A stretch of 64,000 nucleotides of DNA from Rhodobacter sp. NTK016B (GTDB lineage: Bacteria; Pseudomonadota; Alphaproteobacteria; Rhodobacterales; Rhodobacteraceae). The translations under genes and the position numbers were made by a program. Positions 1 through 7,920 of this stretch are shown piece by piece (position 1 is the first letter of the stretch; every line of letters starts with the position of its first letter). The notes beneath the pieces are model-generated. The model did not search any database and was not told the origin of the DNA. It worked only from the letters and a program-made list of their open reading frames with translations. The stretch lies in NCBI RefSeq assembly GCF_017303295.1, contig NZ_JAFKOK010000008.1, forward strand, positions 167,699 to 231,698, given 5' to 3'.

Positions 1-1183
1 GGCCGACCCTGGCGCCCGGCTCGGCAAGGTCCGTGAACCCTACGCGCGGATCGATGCTGTCGCCCCCCTTGAGCCGCCCGCCGCCCAGATGCACCACCGC
101 CACGCCCACCGCGCGGGTGTCGATGGCGGCGACGGGACCGGTGCCGCGCGCGGGCACGTCGCGGATTACCGGCGCCTTGGGCAGATGCCGGTCATAGGCG
201 GTGACGAAATCGGCGGGGCCGCCCTGCGCGGCGACCATCTCGCCGAAGCATTCGGCGGCGCGCCCGTCTTCCAGCACCGCGCGGATTTTCTCCGCGCCCT
301 GCGTAGCGTCGCGCGCCAGCCGTGCCAGCACCAGCGCCTCGCCACCCAGCGCGCAGGTCAGCTCAAGCAAACGGGACGTAGGCGCGCGCCCGGTCAGCGT
401 ATCCATCACCTCGGCCACCTCGACCGCGTTGCCGGCGGTCAGGCCCAGCGGGCGGTCCATGTCGGTGATCAGCGCCGTGGTGCGACACCCTGCGCCGTTC
501 GCCGTATCGACCAGCGACCGCGCGAGCGCGCGGGCCTGCTCGGCGTCGGGAAGAAAGGCGCCCGAGCCGACCTTGACGTCGAGAACCAGCGCCCCCAGCC
601 CGGCGGCCAGTTTCTTCGACAGGATCGAGGCGGTGATCAGATCGAGGCTCTCGACCGTTCCCGTCACATCGCGGATCGCGTAGAGCCGCTTGTCGGCGGG
701 GGCCAGCCGGTCCGAGGCGCTGACGATCGCGCAGCGGGTCTCGTGCATCAGCGCGCGCAGCCGCGGCTCGCTGACATCCACGGTAAAGCCGGGGATCGCT
801 TCGAGCTTGTCCAGCGTGCCACCGGTATGGCCCAGCCCGCGCCCCGAGACCATCGGCACATAAGCCCCGCAACTGGCCAAAGCCGGGGCCAGCAGCAGGC
901 TGATGGAATCCCCCACGCCGCCGGTCGAATGCTTGTCGACCACCGGGCCCGGCAGGTCCCAGCGCAGCACGTCGCCGGTATCGCGCATCGCCCGTGTCAG
1001 CGCGACCCGGCTCTCTTCGGTCAGGCCGCGCAGCAACACCGCCATGGCGAAAGCCCCGGCCTGCGCATCGGTGACGCGACCGCTGGCAAGGCCGCGCGCG
1101 AACCATGTCAGGTGCTCGGGCCCGGCCCGGCCGTCGCGCACCGCCTCGATGACCGAGCGGGCGTCTGGCGCCCCGGCATCCAT
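1..1183 (-). CDS. deoA: Thymidine phosphorylase, partial (C-terminus beyond the left edge)
   Basis: Cytoplasmic enzyme of pyrimidine salvage that splits thymidine or deoxyuridine with phosphate into the base and deoxyribose-1-phosphate. The minus-strand frame is open from an ATG at 1183 to the window edge, giving 394 codons; the family is usually about 430-440 residues, so only the end is missing. The phosphate and substrate signature DKHSTGGVGDSI is visible near residue 85, followed by the glycine-rich MVSGRGLGHTGGTLDKLE and further on LDVKVGSGAF, all typical of the glycosyltransferase family 3 nucleoside phosphorylases. The start codon overlaps the stop of cdd (ATGA), so the two form a salvage operon with translational coupling. 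The KHSTGGVGD motif favours thymidine phosphorylase over anthranilate phosphoribosyltransferase. Other reading frames across this stretch are shadows. Confidence 0.95.
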   Translation of the reverse strand, partial: MDAGAPDARSVIEAVRDGRAGPEHLTWFARGLASGRVTDAQAGAFAMAVLLRGLTEESRVALTRAMRDTGDVLRWDLPGPVVDKHSTGGVGDSISLLLAPALASCGAYVPMVSGRGLGHTGGTLDKLEAIPGFTVDVSEPRLRALMHETRCAIVSASDRLAPADKRLYAIRDVTGTVESLDLITASILSKKLAAGLGALVLDVKVGSGAFLPDAEQARALARSLVDTANGAGCRTTALITDMDRPLGLTAGNAVEVAEVMDTLTGRAPTSRLLELTCALGGEALVLARLARDATQGAEKIRAVLEDGRAAECFGEMVAAQGGPADFVTAYDRHLPKAPVIRDVPARGTGPVAAIDTRAVGVAVVHLGGGRLKGGDSIDPRVGFTDLAEPGARVG

Positions 1184-1575
1184 CAGGCGCGGTCCATATG
1201 CGACAGCGTAAAGGCGCCGGGCAGCAACGCCTCCATTGTCATCGTCAGCGACTTCCCGTCGAGCGTCAGCATCGTCACCTTGACGTCGGGCCCGGCGAAT
1301 TCGCGCAGTTTCTGGCGGCAGCCGCCACAGGGCGGGGTCGGATCGGTGGAATCGGCGACCACGACCACCTCGGCAATCTTGGTATCGCCCCCGGCCACCA
1401 TAGCTGCAATCGCCCCCGCCTCGGCGCAGGTGCCCTGCGGATAGGCGACATTCTCGACATTGCAGCCCGAATAGACTGCCCCTGAGGCCGCCCGGATCGC
1501 CGCGCCCACCTTGAAGTTAGAATAGGGAACATAGGCCATCTTCTGGATGGCGATGGCGGCCTCGGAAAGGGACAT
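1183..1575 (-). CDS. cdd: Cytidine deaminase
   Basis: Zinc-dependent hydrolytic deamination of cytidine and deoxycytidine to uridine and deoxyuridine; its product can feed the thymidine phosphorylase encoded next. The protein has 130 residues, the normal size of the small tetrameric deaminases. The first zinc ligand and catalytic glutamate are in CAE (Cys50, Glu52) and the other two ligands in PCGGCRQ (Cys83, Cys86). The N-terminal YVPYSNFKVGAA and CNVENVAYPQG segments are family hallmarks. A further in-frame ATG lies 108 bases upstream, but the added residues are low-complexity and unlike the family, so the start is placed at 1575. The stop overlaps the deoA start by four bases. Confidence 0.95.
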   Translation of the reverse strand: MSLSEAAIAIQKMAYVPYSNFKVGAAIRAASGAVYSGCNVENVAYPQGTCAEAGAIAAMVAGGDTKIAEVVVVADSTDPTPPCGGCRQKLREFAGPDVKVTMLTLDGKSLTMTMEALLPGAFTLSHMDRA

Positions 1576-1710
1576 GGCTGAGCCTGTGCTGAATTGACCA
1601 ATTGATCCAGCTTTGCCCAGCGCGCGGGGCGATGCAAGGGCTGCCAGAGCAGCCCCGGCGTCACCCCGCCAAGGCGCGCCCACGGGTCAGGGCATACGTC
1701 GGGGCACAGG

Positions 1711-2805
1711 TCAGGGCGCGGCAGTCAGGATCTCGGTCTTGGGGTTGCCCGGCAGCGTCACTTCCAGCAATTGCAGATCATCCGAGACCTCGCCATAGCG
1801 CGTGGCCATCCCCGGCGGGATCACGAAAGCATCGCCCGGCTCCAGCGCGAAGGGCTCCTTGCCCTCGCCTTCCAGCACCATTCTCCCACTCATCACATAG
1901 GTGAACAGGATATCACCTTCGTGCCGCGTCCAGGCGGTGGGCGTGCCATCGGGCCGCGCCACCATCACCGACGCAACCCCGCGCGTGCTTTCGTCGATCG
2001 TGGTATCACGGGCCTCGAACCCCGGAAGACGGAACGAATGGAACGCAGCCTCGGCGCCGATATTGTGAACGAATTTCTGCCCCTGCCATTCGCGCTCGGG
2101 GCGGTAATCGGGCGTGGGCAGGGTCATCGCATGGTCGATCTCGGTCACGTGGTCGGCCGGAACGCCGATCTCGATCACCTCGATCCCGTCCGAAGCCTCG
2201 CAGACGCGGTGCCGGATCTCGGGCGGCTGGATGAAGCAGTCGCCCGCGTTGAGTCGGCGCATCCCGCCCTGATCTTCGTAAAGGACGTCGACCCAGCCAT
2301 TGACGCAGAAGATCAGCTGAAAGCCGACCTTGTGGTAATGCACCATGTCCGGCACCGGGCCGCCGTCGGGGATGCGGATATGGCTTGCGATCATCGCCCC
2401 ACCCAGCCGGGTCGGCACCAGATCGCGGTATTGCATGCCCGCGCGCCCGATCACCCACGGCGCCTGATCGGCCAGCCGCCGCACGACGAAGGCGTGATCG
2501 GTCTTCGGCATGACCAGCGGCGGGTTCAGCTCGTCAATCTCGATCCGTGTGCCGTTGGGCGCGGTCTGTTCGCGCGCGCCGCCCAGCAGCGCCGGATCAT
2601 CCGTCAGCAGCCGCAGCGTGCCGGGCGATTCGGGCGCCCCCTTCTCGATCCGGACCCGCAGACCGTGGCCCGAAAGCACCGCGACCGAAGGATCGTCGGC
2701 GGGATAGATCATGTCCAGCCGGAACCCCAGCGTCTTGGTGTAGAACGGAAGGTCGTTGCGCAACTCGCTGGTAGGAAGCCGGATTTCGGCGCGCGTCTCG
2801 GTCAT
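1711..2805 (-). CDS. VOC-like plus double-cupin domain protein
   Basis: Soluble protein of 364 residues whose substrate I cannot name. Residues about 1-75 resemble a glyoxalase/bleomycin-resistance (VOC) half-module (FYTKTLGFRLDMIYPADDPS, then LRVRIEKG). The rest holds two cupin barrels. The first, about residues 150-235, carries HYHKVGFQLIFCVNGWVDV and GDCFIQPPEIRHRV. The second, about 290-355, carries the pattern H-EGD-ILFTYVMSG and PGDAFVIPPG. Such bicupins often bind a metal and act as dioxygenases or isomerases, but no pathway partner is adjacent. The start at 2805 is chosen because it opens directly on the conserved VOC-like segment; an upstream in-frame start would run into the maeB promoter. 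It is transcribed divergently from maeB. Confidence 0.8.
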   Translation of the reverse strand: MTETRAEIRLPTSELRNDLPFYTKTLGFRLDMIYPADDPSVAVLSGHGLRVRIEKGAPESPGTLRLLTDDPALLGGAREQTAPNGTRIEIDELNPPLVMPKTDHAFVVRRLADQAPWVIGRAGMQYRDLVPTRLGGAMIASHIRIPDGGPVPDMVHYHKVGFQLIFCVNGWVDVLYEDQGGMRRLNAGDCFIQPPEIRHRVCEASDGIEVIEIGVPADHVTEIDHAMTLPTPDYRPEREWQGQKFVHNIGAEAAFHSFRLPGFEARDTTIDESTRGVASVMVARPDGTPTAWTRHEGDILFTYVMSGRMVLEGEGKEPFALEPGDAFVIPPGMATRYGEVSDDLQLLEVTLPGNPKTEILTAAP

Positions 2806-2883
2806 GTCGGGCCTGCAAAATGGGAACGCGTCACTTTGCGAAGCCGGGCGCAGGAATGCAAGACCGTGCGTCAAAGCGCGCTT

Positions 2884-2925
2884 CCGCCAATCAGGATTGG
2901 CGGCGCGAGGAAAGTGGTTTAATAC
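2884..2925 (+). promoter_or_regulatory. maeB promoter with overlapping palindrome
   Basis: A plausible housekeeping promoter lies upstream of maeB: TTGGCG (2897-2902), 17-base spacer, TAATAC (2920-2925). A perfect 8-bp inverted repeat, CCGCCAAT / ATTGGCGG with a 4-base centre (2884-2903), covers the -35 element and would be a natural operator. Further upstream TGCAAAA (2814-2820) and TTTGCGAA (2835-2842) resemble half-sites of the motif seen before prpE. The assignment is by eye only. Confidence 0.45.
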
Positions 2926-2950
2926 TGAACAAAATTTCGAGGAGGGGTCG

Positions 2951-5242
2951 ATGAGCACTCAGATGGACGACGAAGCGAAACAGAATCTGCGCTCGGCGGC
3001 GCTGTTCTACCATGAGCACCCGAAGCCCGGCAAACTCGAGATCCGCGCCACCAAACCGCTGGCGAATGGCCGTGACCTGAGCCGCGCCTATTCCCCGGGC
3101 GTGGCCGAGGCCTGCCTTGAAATCAAGGCCGACCCGGCCAATGCCGCACGCTACACCAGCCGCGGAAATCTTGTCGCCGTGGTCTCGAACGGCACCGCTG
3201 TGCTGGGGCTGGGCAATATCGGCGCGCTGGCCTCGAAGCCGGTGATGGAGGGCAAGGCGGTGCTCTTCAAGAAATTCGCCAATATCGACTGTTTCGATAT
3301 CGAGCTTGACCAGCCCGACCCCGAAAAGCTGGCCGAAATCGTCTGCGCGCTGGAACCGACCTTTGGCGCGATCAACCTTGAAGACATCAAGGCGCCCGAT
3401 TGTTTTATCGTTGAACGAATTTGCCGCGAGCGCATGGGCATCCCCGTCTTCCACGATGACCAGCACGGCACGGCAATCGTGGTGGGCGCCGCCGCGACCA
3501 ACGCGCTGCACATCACCCAGCGCAAATTCGAGGATATCAAGGTCGTCTCGACCGGCGGCGGCGCGGCGGGCATCGCCTGCCTGAACATGCTGCTGAAGCT
3601 GGGCGTCAAGCGCGAAAACGTCTGGCTGTGCGACATCCACGGGCTGGTCTACGAGGGCCGCGCCGAGGATATGAACCCCGAGAAAGCGGCCTTCGCCCAA
3701 GCGTCCGACCTGCGGACCCTGGATCAGGTGATCGACGGCGCGGACCTGTTCCTCGGCCTGTCCGGCCCCGGCGTGCTGAAGGCCGACATGGTCGCGCGCA
3801 TGGCGCCCGAACCCATCGTCTTCGCGCTGGCCAACCCCACGCCCGAGATCATGCCCGACGAAGTTCAGGCAGTTGCCCCCGGCGCCATCGTCGCCACAGG
3901 GCGTTCGGATTACCCCAATCAGGTCAATAACGTGCTGTGCTTCCCGTTCATCTTCCGGGGTGCGCTGGATGTGGGCGCCTCGCAGATCAACGACGAGATG
4001 GAAGTCGCCTGCGTCGACGGCATCGCCCGCCTCGCCCGCGCCACCACCTCGGCCGAAGCGGCGGCGGCCTATCAGGGCGAGACGCTGACCTTCGGGCGCG
4101 ACTATCTGATCCCCAAACCCTTCGACCCGCGGCTGATGGGCGTGGTCGCAAGCTCGGTCGCACGCGCGGCGATGGAAACGGGCGTCGCGGCGCGTCCGCT
4201 CGACGATCTGGACGCCTACAAGAACAGCCTCGATCATTCGGTGTTCCGCTCGGCCATGCTGATGCGCCCGGTCTTCCAATCGGCCCGCGCCGCCTCGCGC
4301 CGGCTGGTCTTTGCCGAGGGCGAAGACGAACGCGTGCTGCGCGCGGCGCAGGCGGTGCTGGAAGAAACCACCGAAGTGCCTATCCTGATCGGTCGTCCCG
4401 AAGTGATCGAGCGGCGGCTCGAGCGCTATGGCCTGCCGATCAAGCCGGGCCGCGATTTCGAGGTGGTGAACCCCGAGAACGATCCGCGCTACCGCGATTA
4501 CTGGGAAACCTATCACGGCCTGATGGCACGCCGGGGCGTCACCCCCGATACCGCGCGCGCGATCCTGCGCACCAACACCACCGCGATCGGCGCGATCATG
4601 GTGCACCGGGGCGAAGCCGACAGCCTGATTTGCGGCGCCTTCGGTCAATATCTGTGGCACCTCAACTATGTGCGTCAGGTTCTGGCCCGCGACGGGCTGC
4701 GTCCGGTCGGCGCGCTGAGCCTGATGATCATGGATGAAGGGCCGCTCTTCGTCGCCGACACGCAGGTCAACCACGAACCGACGCCGCAGCAGGTGGCCGA
4801 CACGGTGATCGGCGCCGCCCGCCATGCCCGCCGCTTCGGCGTGGTGCCGAAAGTGGCGCTTTGCTCGCATTCGCAATTCGGCACGCTGGATACCGAGAGC
4901 GGACGCCGGATGCGGGGCGCGATGGAGATCCTCGACCAGATGGGAGTCGATTTCGAATACGAGGGCGAGATGCATGTCGACGCCGCCCTTCTGCCCGAGG
5001 TCCGCGACCGCCTGATGCCGGAATCGCGGCTGGACGGGGCGGCGAATATCCTTGTCTTCGGCACGACCGATGCGGCCAGCGCGGTGCGCAACATCCTCAA
5101 GACCCGCTCTGAGGCTCTGGAGGTGGGGCCGATCCTGATGGGGATGGGCAACCGCGCGCATATCGTGACCCCGTCGATCACCACGCGCGGGCTTCTGAAC
5201 GTGGCGGCCATCGCCGGAACGCCGGTCTCGCATTACAGCTGA
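2951..5242 (+). CDS. maeB: NADP-dependent malic enzyme with phosphotransacetylase-like domain
   Basis: Converts malate to pyruvate and CO2 with NADP+, supplying pyruvate and NADPH during growth on C4 acids or acetyl units. The 763-residue protein has the long MaeB architecture. Residues about 1-430 form the malic enzyme part (SRAYSPGVAEACLEI, GLGNIGALASKPVMEGKAVL, FHDDQHGTAIVV, STGGGAAGIACLNMLLKLGV). About 435-763 form a phosphotransacetylase-like domain (LVFAEGEDERVLRAAQAV, LMIMDEGPLFVADTQVN, ILVFGTTDAASAV), which in this family is thought to be regulatory (acetyl-CoA sensing) rather than catalytic. The start at 2951 follows a strong GAGGAGG ribosome-binding site seven bases away; an upstream in-frame ATG lacks one. 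It is divergent from the cupin gene. A stem of GTCGCCCC/GGGGCGAC follows the stop. Confidence 0.95.
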   Translation: MSTQMDDEAKQNLRSAALFYHEHPKPGKLEIRATKPLANGRDLSRAYSPGVAEACLEIKADPANAARYTSRGNLVAVVSNGTAVLGLGNIGALASKPVMEGKAVLFKKFANIDCFDIELDQPDPEKLAEIVCALEPTFGAINLEDIKAPDCFIVERICRERMGIPVFHDDQHGTAIVVGAAATNALHITQRKFEDIKVVSTGGGAAGIACLNMLLKLGVKRENVWLCDIHGLVYEGRAEDMNPEKAAFAQASDLRTLDQVIDGADLFLGLSGPGVLKADMVARMAPEPIVFALANPTPEIMPDEVQAVAPGAIVATGRSDYPNQVNNVLCFPFIFRGALDVGASQINDEMEVACVDGIARLARATTSAEAAAAYQGETLTFGRDYLIPKPFDPRLMGVVASSVARAAMETGVAARPLDDLDAYKNSLDHSVFRSAMLMRPVFQSARAASRRLVFAEGEDERVLRAAQAVLEETTEVPILIGRPEVIERRLERYGLPIKPGRDFEVVNPENDPRYRDYWETYHGLMARRGVTPDTARAILRTNTTAIGAIMVHRGEADSLICGAFGQYLWHLNYVRQVLARDGLRPVGALSLMIMDEGPLFVADTQVNHEPTPQQVADTVIGAARHARRFGVVPKVALCSHSQFGTLDTESGRRMRGAMEILDQMGVDFEYEGEMHVDAALLPEVRDRLMPESRLDGAANILVFGTTDAASAVRNILKTRSEALEVGPILMGMGNRAHIVTPSITTRGLLNVAAIAGTPVSHYS

Positions 5243-5367
5243 GTCGCCCCGGCAGCTGCAAAGATTGGGGCGACGAGTTTGCAAACTCGCCGCCCCGCCT
5301 GCAAAAACAGGCCAATTCGCCCGGCTTTTGCAAAGATTTGCTGCGACGACACGCCGCAATCTGCAAA
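5243..5367 (+). promoter_or_regulatory. prpE control region: five TGCAAA elements and overlapping hairpins
   Basis: This non-coding stretch holds five TGCAAA elements (5257, 5280, 5300, 5329 and 5362). Two are full TTTGCAAA palindromes (5278-5285 and 5327-5334), the second followed by GATTTGC. The first full copy is the centre of a 30-bp inverted repeat with one mismatched pair (5267-5296). Its left arm, GGGGCGAC (5267-5274), can also pair with GTCGCCCC (5243-5250) just after maeB, so the two hairpins exclude each other. TTTGCAAA is the known core of sites bound by ScfR-family regulators such as PccR of Rhodobacter sphaeroides and the related RamB proteins, which control propionyl-CoA and acetate assimilation. 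The regulator gene is not in the window. Confidence 0.7.
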
Positions 5368-5461
5368 TTTCTGAACCTCCATCCTCGCTGTCCGCCGGTA
5401 ACACAGTTGCGCCGCAGCTTGCGCGCGGCGTAACTGTCGCAAGGGACGAGGAGGAGGACCA

Positions 5462-7354
5462 ATGACCTACGCTGACGTGTATCGCCGCTCGATCGAAGAC
5501 CCCAACGGGTTCTGGATGGAACAGGCGCAGGGCATCGACTGGGTCGAGGCGCCGTCGACCGCGTTGTTCTCCGACAATGCGCCGCTCTACGAATGGTTCA
5601 AGGACGCGCAGGTCAATACCTGCTGGAACGCTGTCGACCGCCATGTCGAAGCCGGGCGCGGCGAACAGCTGGCCATCATCCATGACAGCCCGATCACCCA
5701 TTCAACCAAGGGCATCACCTATCGCGAGCTGCGCGACCGGGTGGCCAGCCTTGCGGGCGCGCTGCGCGCCAAGGGCGTCGAAAAGGGTGACCGCGTCATC
5801 ATCTACATGCCGATGATCCCCGAAGCGCTGGAAGCGATGCTGGCCTGTGCCCGGCTGGGCGCGGTGCATTCGGTCGTGTTCGGCGGTTTCGCGGCGCATG
5901 AGCTGGCCGTGCGGATCGACGATTGCAAACCCAAGGCGATCATCGCGGCCTCGTGCGGACTCGAACCGGGTCGGGTGGTGCATTACAAGCCGCTGCTCGA
6001 CGGCGCGATCGACGCCGCCAGCCACAAGCCCGACTTCACCGTCATCTTCCAGCGCGAGCAGGAAGTGGCGAAGCTGACCGAAGGTCGCGATGTCGCGTGG
6101 CATACGTTCCAATACGGCGTCGAACCGGCGGAATGTGTGCCGGTCTCTGGCGATCACCCGGCCTATATCCTTTATACCTCGGGCACGACCGGGCAGCCCA
6201 AGGGCGTCGTGCGCCCGACCGCCGGGCATCTGGTGGCGCTGAACTGGTCGATGAAGGGCCTCTATAATGTCGAGGCGGGCGACGTGTTCTGGGCCGCGTC
6301 AGATGTCGGCTGGGTCGTGGGGCATTCCTATATCTGCTACGGGCCGCTGATCGCCGGCTGCACCACCATCGTCTTCGAAGGCAAACCCGTCGGCACACCG
6401 GATGCGGGCACCTTCTGGCGGGTGATCCAGAACCACAAGGTGAAGAGCTTCTTCACCGCGCCCACCGCCCTGCGCGCTATCAAGCGCGAGGATCCGCAGG
6501 GCGAGTTCCTGAAAGAATACAACCTGAAGAACCTGCAGACCCTGTATCTGGCCGGCGAGCGCGCCGATCCGGACACGGTGAAATGGGCGCAAGAGAAGCT
6601 GGGCGTTCCGGTGATCGACCATTGGTGGCAGACCGAAACCGGCTGGGCGATTGCCGGCAACCCGATGGGGATCGAGCCGATGCCGGTCAAGATCGGCTCG
6701 CCCACCGTGGCGATGCCGGGTTACGACGTGCAGGTGCTCGATGAGGGCGGACATCCCCTGCCCCGTGGCGAGCTGGGCGCGATCGCCATCAAGCTGCCGC
6801 TGCCGCCGGGCACGCTGCCGACGCTGTGGAATGCCGAGGCGCGGTTCCGCAAATCCTATCTCGACCACTTCCCCGGCTATTACGAGACGGGCGATGCGGG
6901 CTATGTCGACGCAGATGGCTATGTCTACATCATGGCGCGCACCGATGACGTCATCAACGTGGCCGGGCACCGTCTGTCGACCGGCGCGATGGAAGAGGTT
7001 CTGGCCTCGCATCCCGATGTCGGCGAATGCGCAGTGATCGGCGTCAGCGACCCGCTCAAAGGTCAGCTGCCGATGAGCTTTCTGTGCCTCAACAAGGGGT
7101 CGGGCCGCACGAATGACGACGTGATCCGCGAATGCGTGGCGCTGGTGCGCGATCAGATCGGGCCGGTCGCGGCGTTCAAACTGGCCTGCGTCGTGGACCG
7201 GCTGCCGAAGACGCGCTCGGGCAAAATCCTGCGCGCAACGATGGTCAAAATCGCCGATGGCGAGGACTACAAGATGCCTGCGACCATCGATGACCCGGCG
7301 ATTCTGGACGAAATCACGGCTGCCCTGACATCGGTCGGCTACCCGCGACCCTAA
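5462..7354 (+). CDS. prpE: Propionyl-CoA synthetase (propionate-CoA ligase)
   Basis: Activates propionate with ATP and CoA to propionyl-CoA through an acyl-adenylate. The 630-residue length matches the PrpE branch of the acetyl-CoA synthetase family. The N-terminal segment (YRRSIEDPNGFW) and the AMP-binding motif YTSGTTGQPKGVVRP (about residues 238-252) are clear. Near the C-terminus, YETGDAGYVDADGYVYIMAR and LPKTRSGKILR include the hinge and the lysine whose acylation switches these enzymes off; the sirtuin encoded at 26.5 kb is of the type that reverses this. The start follows GAGGAGGACCA. The TGCAAA array upstream links the gene to propionyl-CoA-responsive control. Acetyl-CoA synthetase is the main alternative, but the opening segment and overall sequence favour PrpE. 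Confidence 0.93.
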   Translation: MTYADVYRRSIEDPNGFWMEQAQGIDWVEAPSTALFSDNAPLYEWFKDAQVNTCWNAVDRHVEAGRGEQLAIIHDSPITHSTKGITYRELRDRVASLAGALRAKGVEKGDRVIIYMPMIPEALEAMLACARLGAVHSVVFGGFAAHELAVRIDDCKPKAIIAASCGLEPGRVVHYKPLLDGAIDAASHKPDFTVIFQREQEVAKLTEGRDVAWHTFQYGVEPAECVPVSGDHPAYILYTSGTTGQPKGVVRPTAGHLVALNWSMKGLYNVEAGDVFWAASDVGWVVGHSYICYGPLIAGCTTIVFEGKPVGTPDAGTFWRVIQNHKVKSFFTAPTALRAIKREDPQGEFLKEYNLKNLQTLYLAGERADPDTVKWAQEKLGVPVIDHWWQTETGWAIAGNPMGIEPMPVKIGSPTVAMPGYDVQVLDEGGHPLPRGELGAIAIKLPLPPGTLPTLWNAEARFRKSYLDHFPGYYETGDAGYVDADGYVYIMARTDDVINVAGHRLSTGAMEEVLASHPDVGECAVIGVSDPLKGQLPMSFLCLNKGSGRTNDDVIRECVALVRDQIGPVAAFKLACVVDRLPKTRSGKILRATMVKIADGEDYKMPATIDDPAILDEITAALTSVGYPRP

Positions 7355-7381
7355 AATTTCGCTTGTTAACAGGCTTATTCG

Positions 7382-7407
7382 CGCCCCGTCGGCTCGCCGG
7401 CGGGGCG
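7382..7407 (+). terminator. Hairpin downstream of prpE
   Basis: CGCCCCGTCGGC (7382-7393) and GCCGGCGGGGCG (7396-7407) pair over 12 positions with one mismatch and a two-base gap. No T-run follows, so it may be a weak terminator or an mRNA end-stabilising hairpin. Confidence 0.4.
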
Positions 7408-7512
7408 AATGCAGCTCGGACGTCAATTCGCCTCTTGATTGTGTCAACGTTCCGCCGCAATCTCGTGCTCAGGTACGGAGTGTTCAGGTATTGACCGTGA
7501 ATAAACAACAGC

Positions 7513-7920
7513 ATGGATGACACTTTCAGGATGGGCGCGCCCCGACAATCGACGCCGGCGATGGATCTGGAGGTCCTCGAAAGCCTGTTCTCGATGGGCG
7601 GAGAAGAGTTGCGCGCCGAGCTCTGCGCGCAGCTGATCACCGACTTCAAGCGCATCGCAGCCGAGCTCGACTCGGAAGAAGGCAGCAAGATTGCGCGCGC
7701 CGCGCACGAGCTGAAGGGACTGGCCGCCACCGTCGGCGCAGCCCGTCTCGCGGATATGGCGCGCAGCGTGGACCACGTGGCCGAAGGCATGGCCGCACCC
7801 GCGCTGATTGTAGTCACGCGCCCGCTGCGCAGCGAAATCGACACCGTGCTTTATCATCTCAGGCAGGCCGCGACCGGAGGTTCCGACGCGCGTGCACCAG
7901 GCAAGACACCAGAGGCCTGA
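7513..7920 (+). CDS. Histidine phosphotransfer (HPt) domain protein
   Basis: A 135-residue stand-alone phosphotransfer protein. Residues about 20-115 form the HPt helical bundle, and the signature AAHELKGLAATVGA places the phospho-accepting histidine at His65. Such proteins carry phosphate between a hybrid histidine kinase and a response regulator. The stop overlaps the start of the following sigma54-activator gene by one base (TGATG), so the two are co-translated and the activator is its likely partner. This is the LuxU-LuxO type of arrangement. No kinase gene is nearby, so the input sensor must be elsewhere. The ATG at 7513 is the first reasonable start; no strong ribosome-binding site is visible, and a second ATG at residue 17 is possible. 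Confidence 0.85.
   Translation: MDDTFRMGAPRQSTPAMDLEVLESLFSMGGEELRAELCAQLITDFKRIAAELDSEEGSKIARAAHELKGLAATVGAARLADMARSVDHVAEGMAAPALIVVTRPLRSEIDTVLYHLRQAATGGSDARAPGKTPEA

Noticed and set aside
2891..5701. A 936-codon minus-strand open frame opposite maeB
   Set aside because: It mirrors the codon structure of maeB in a GC-rich genome and encodes low-complexity His/Arg/Gly-rich sequence without any motif. Similar long antisense frames lie opposite chvG, the FadB-like gene, glyA, the MoxR operon and polA and are rejected for the same reason.
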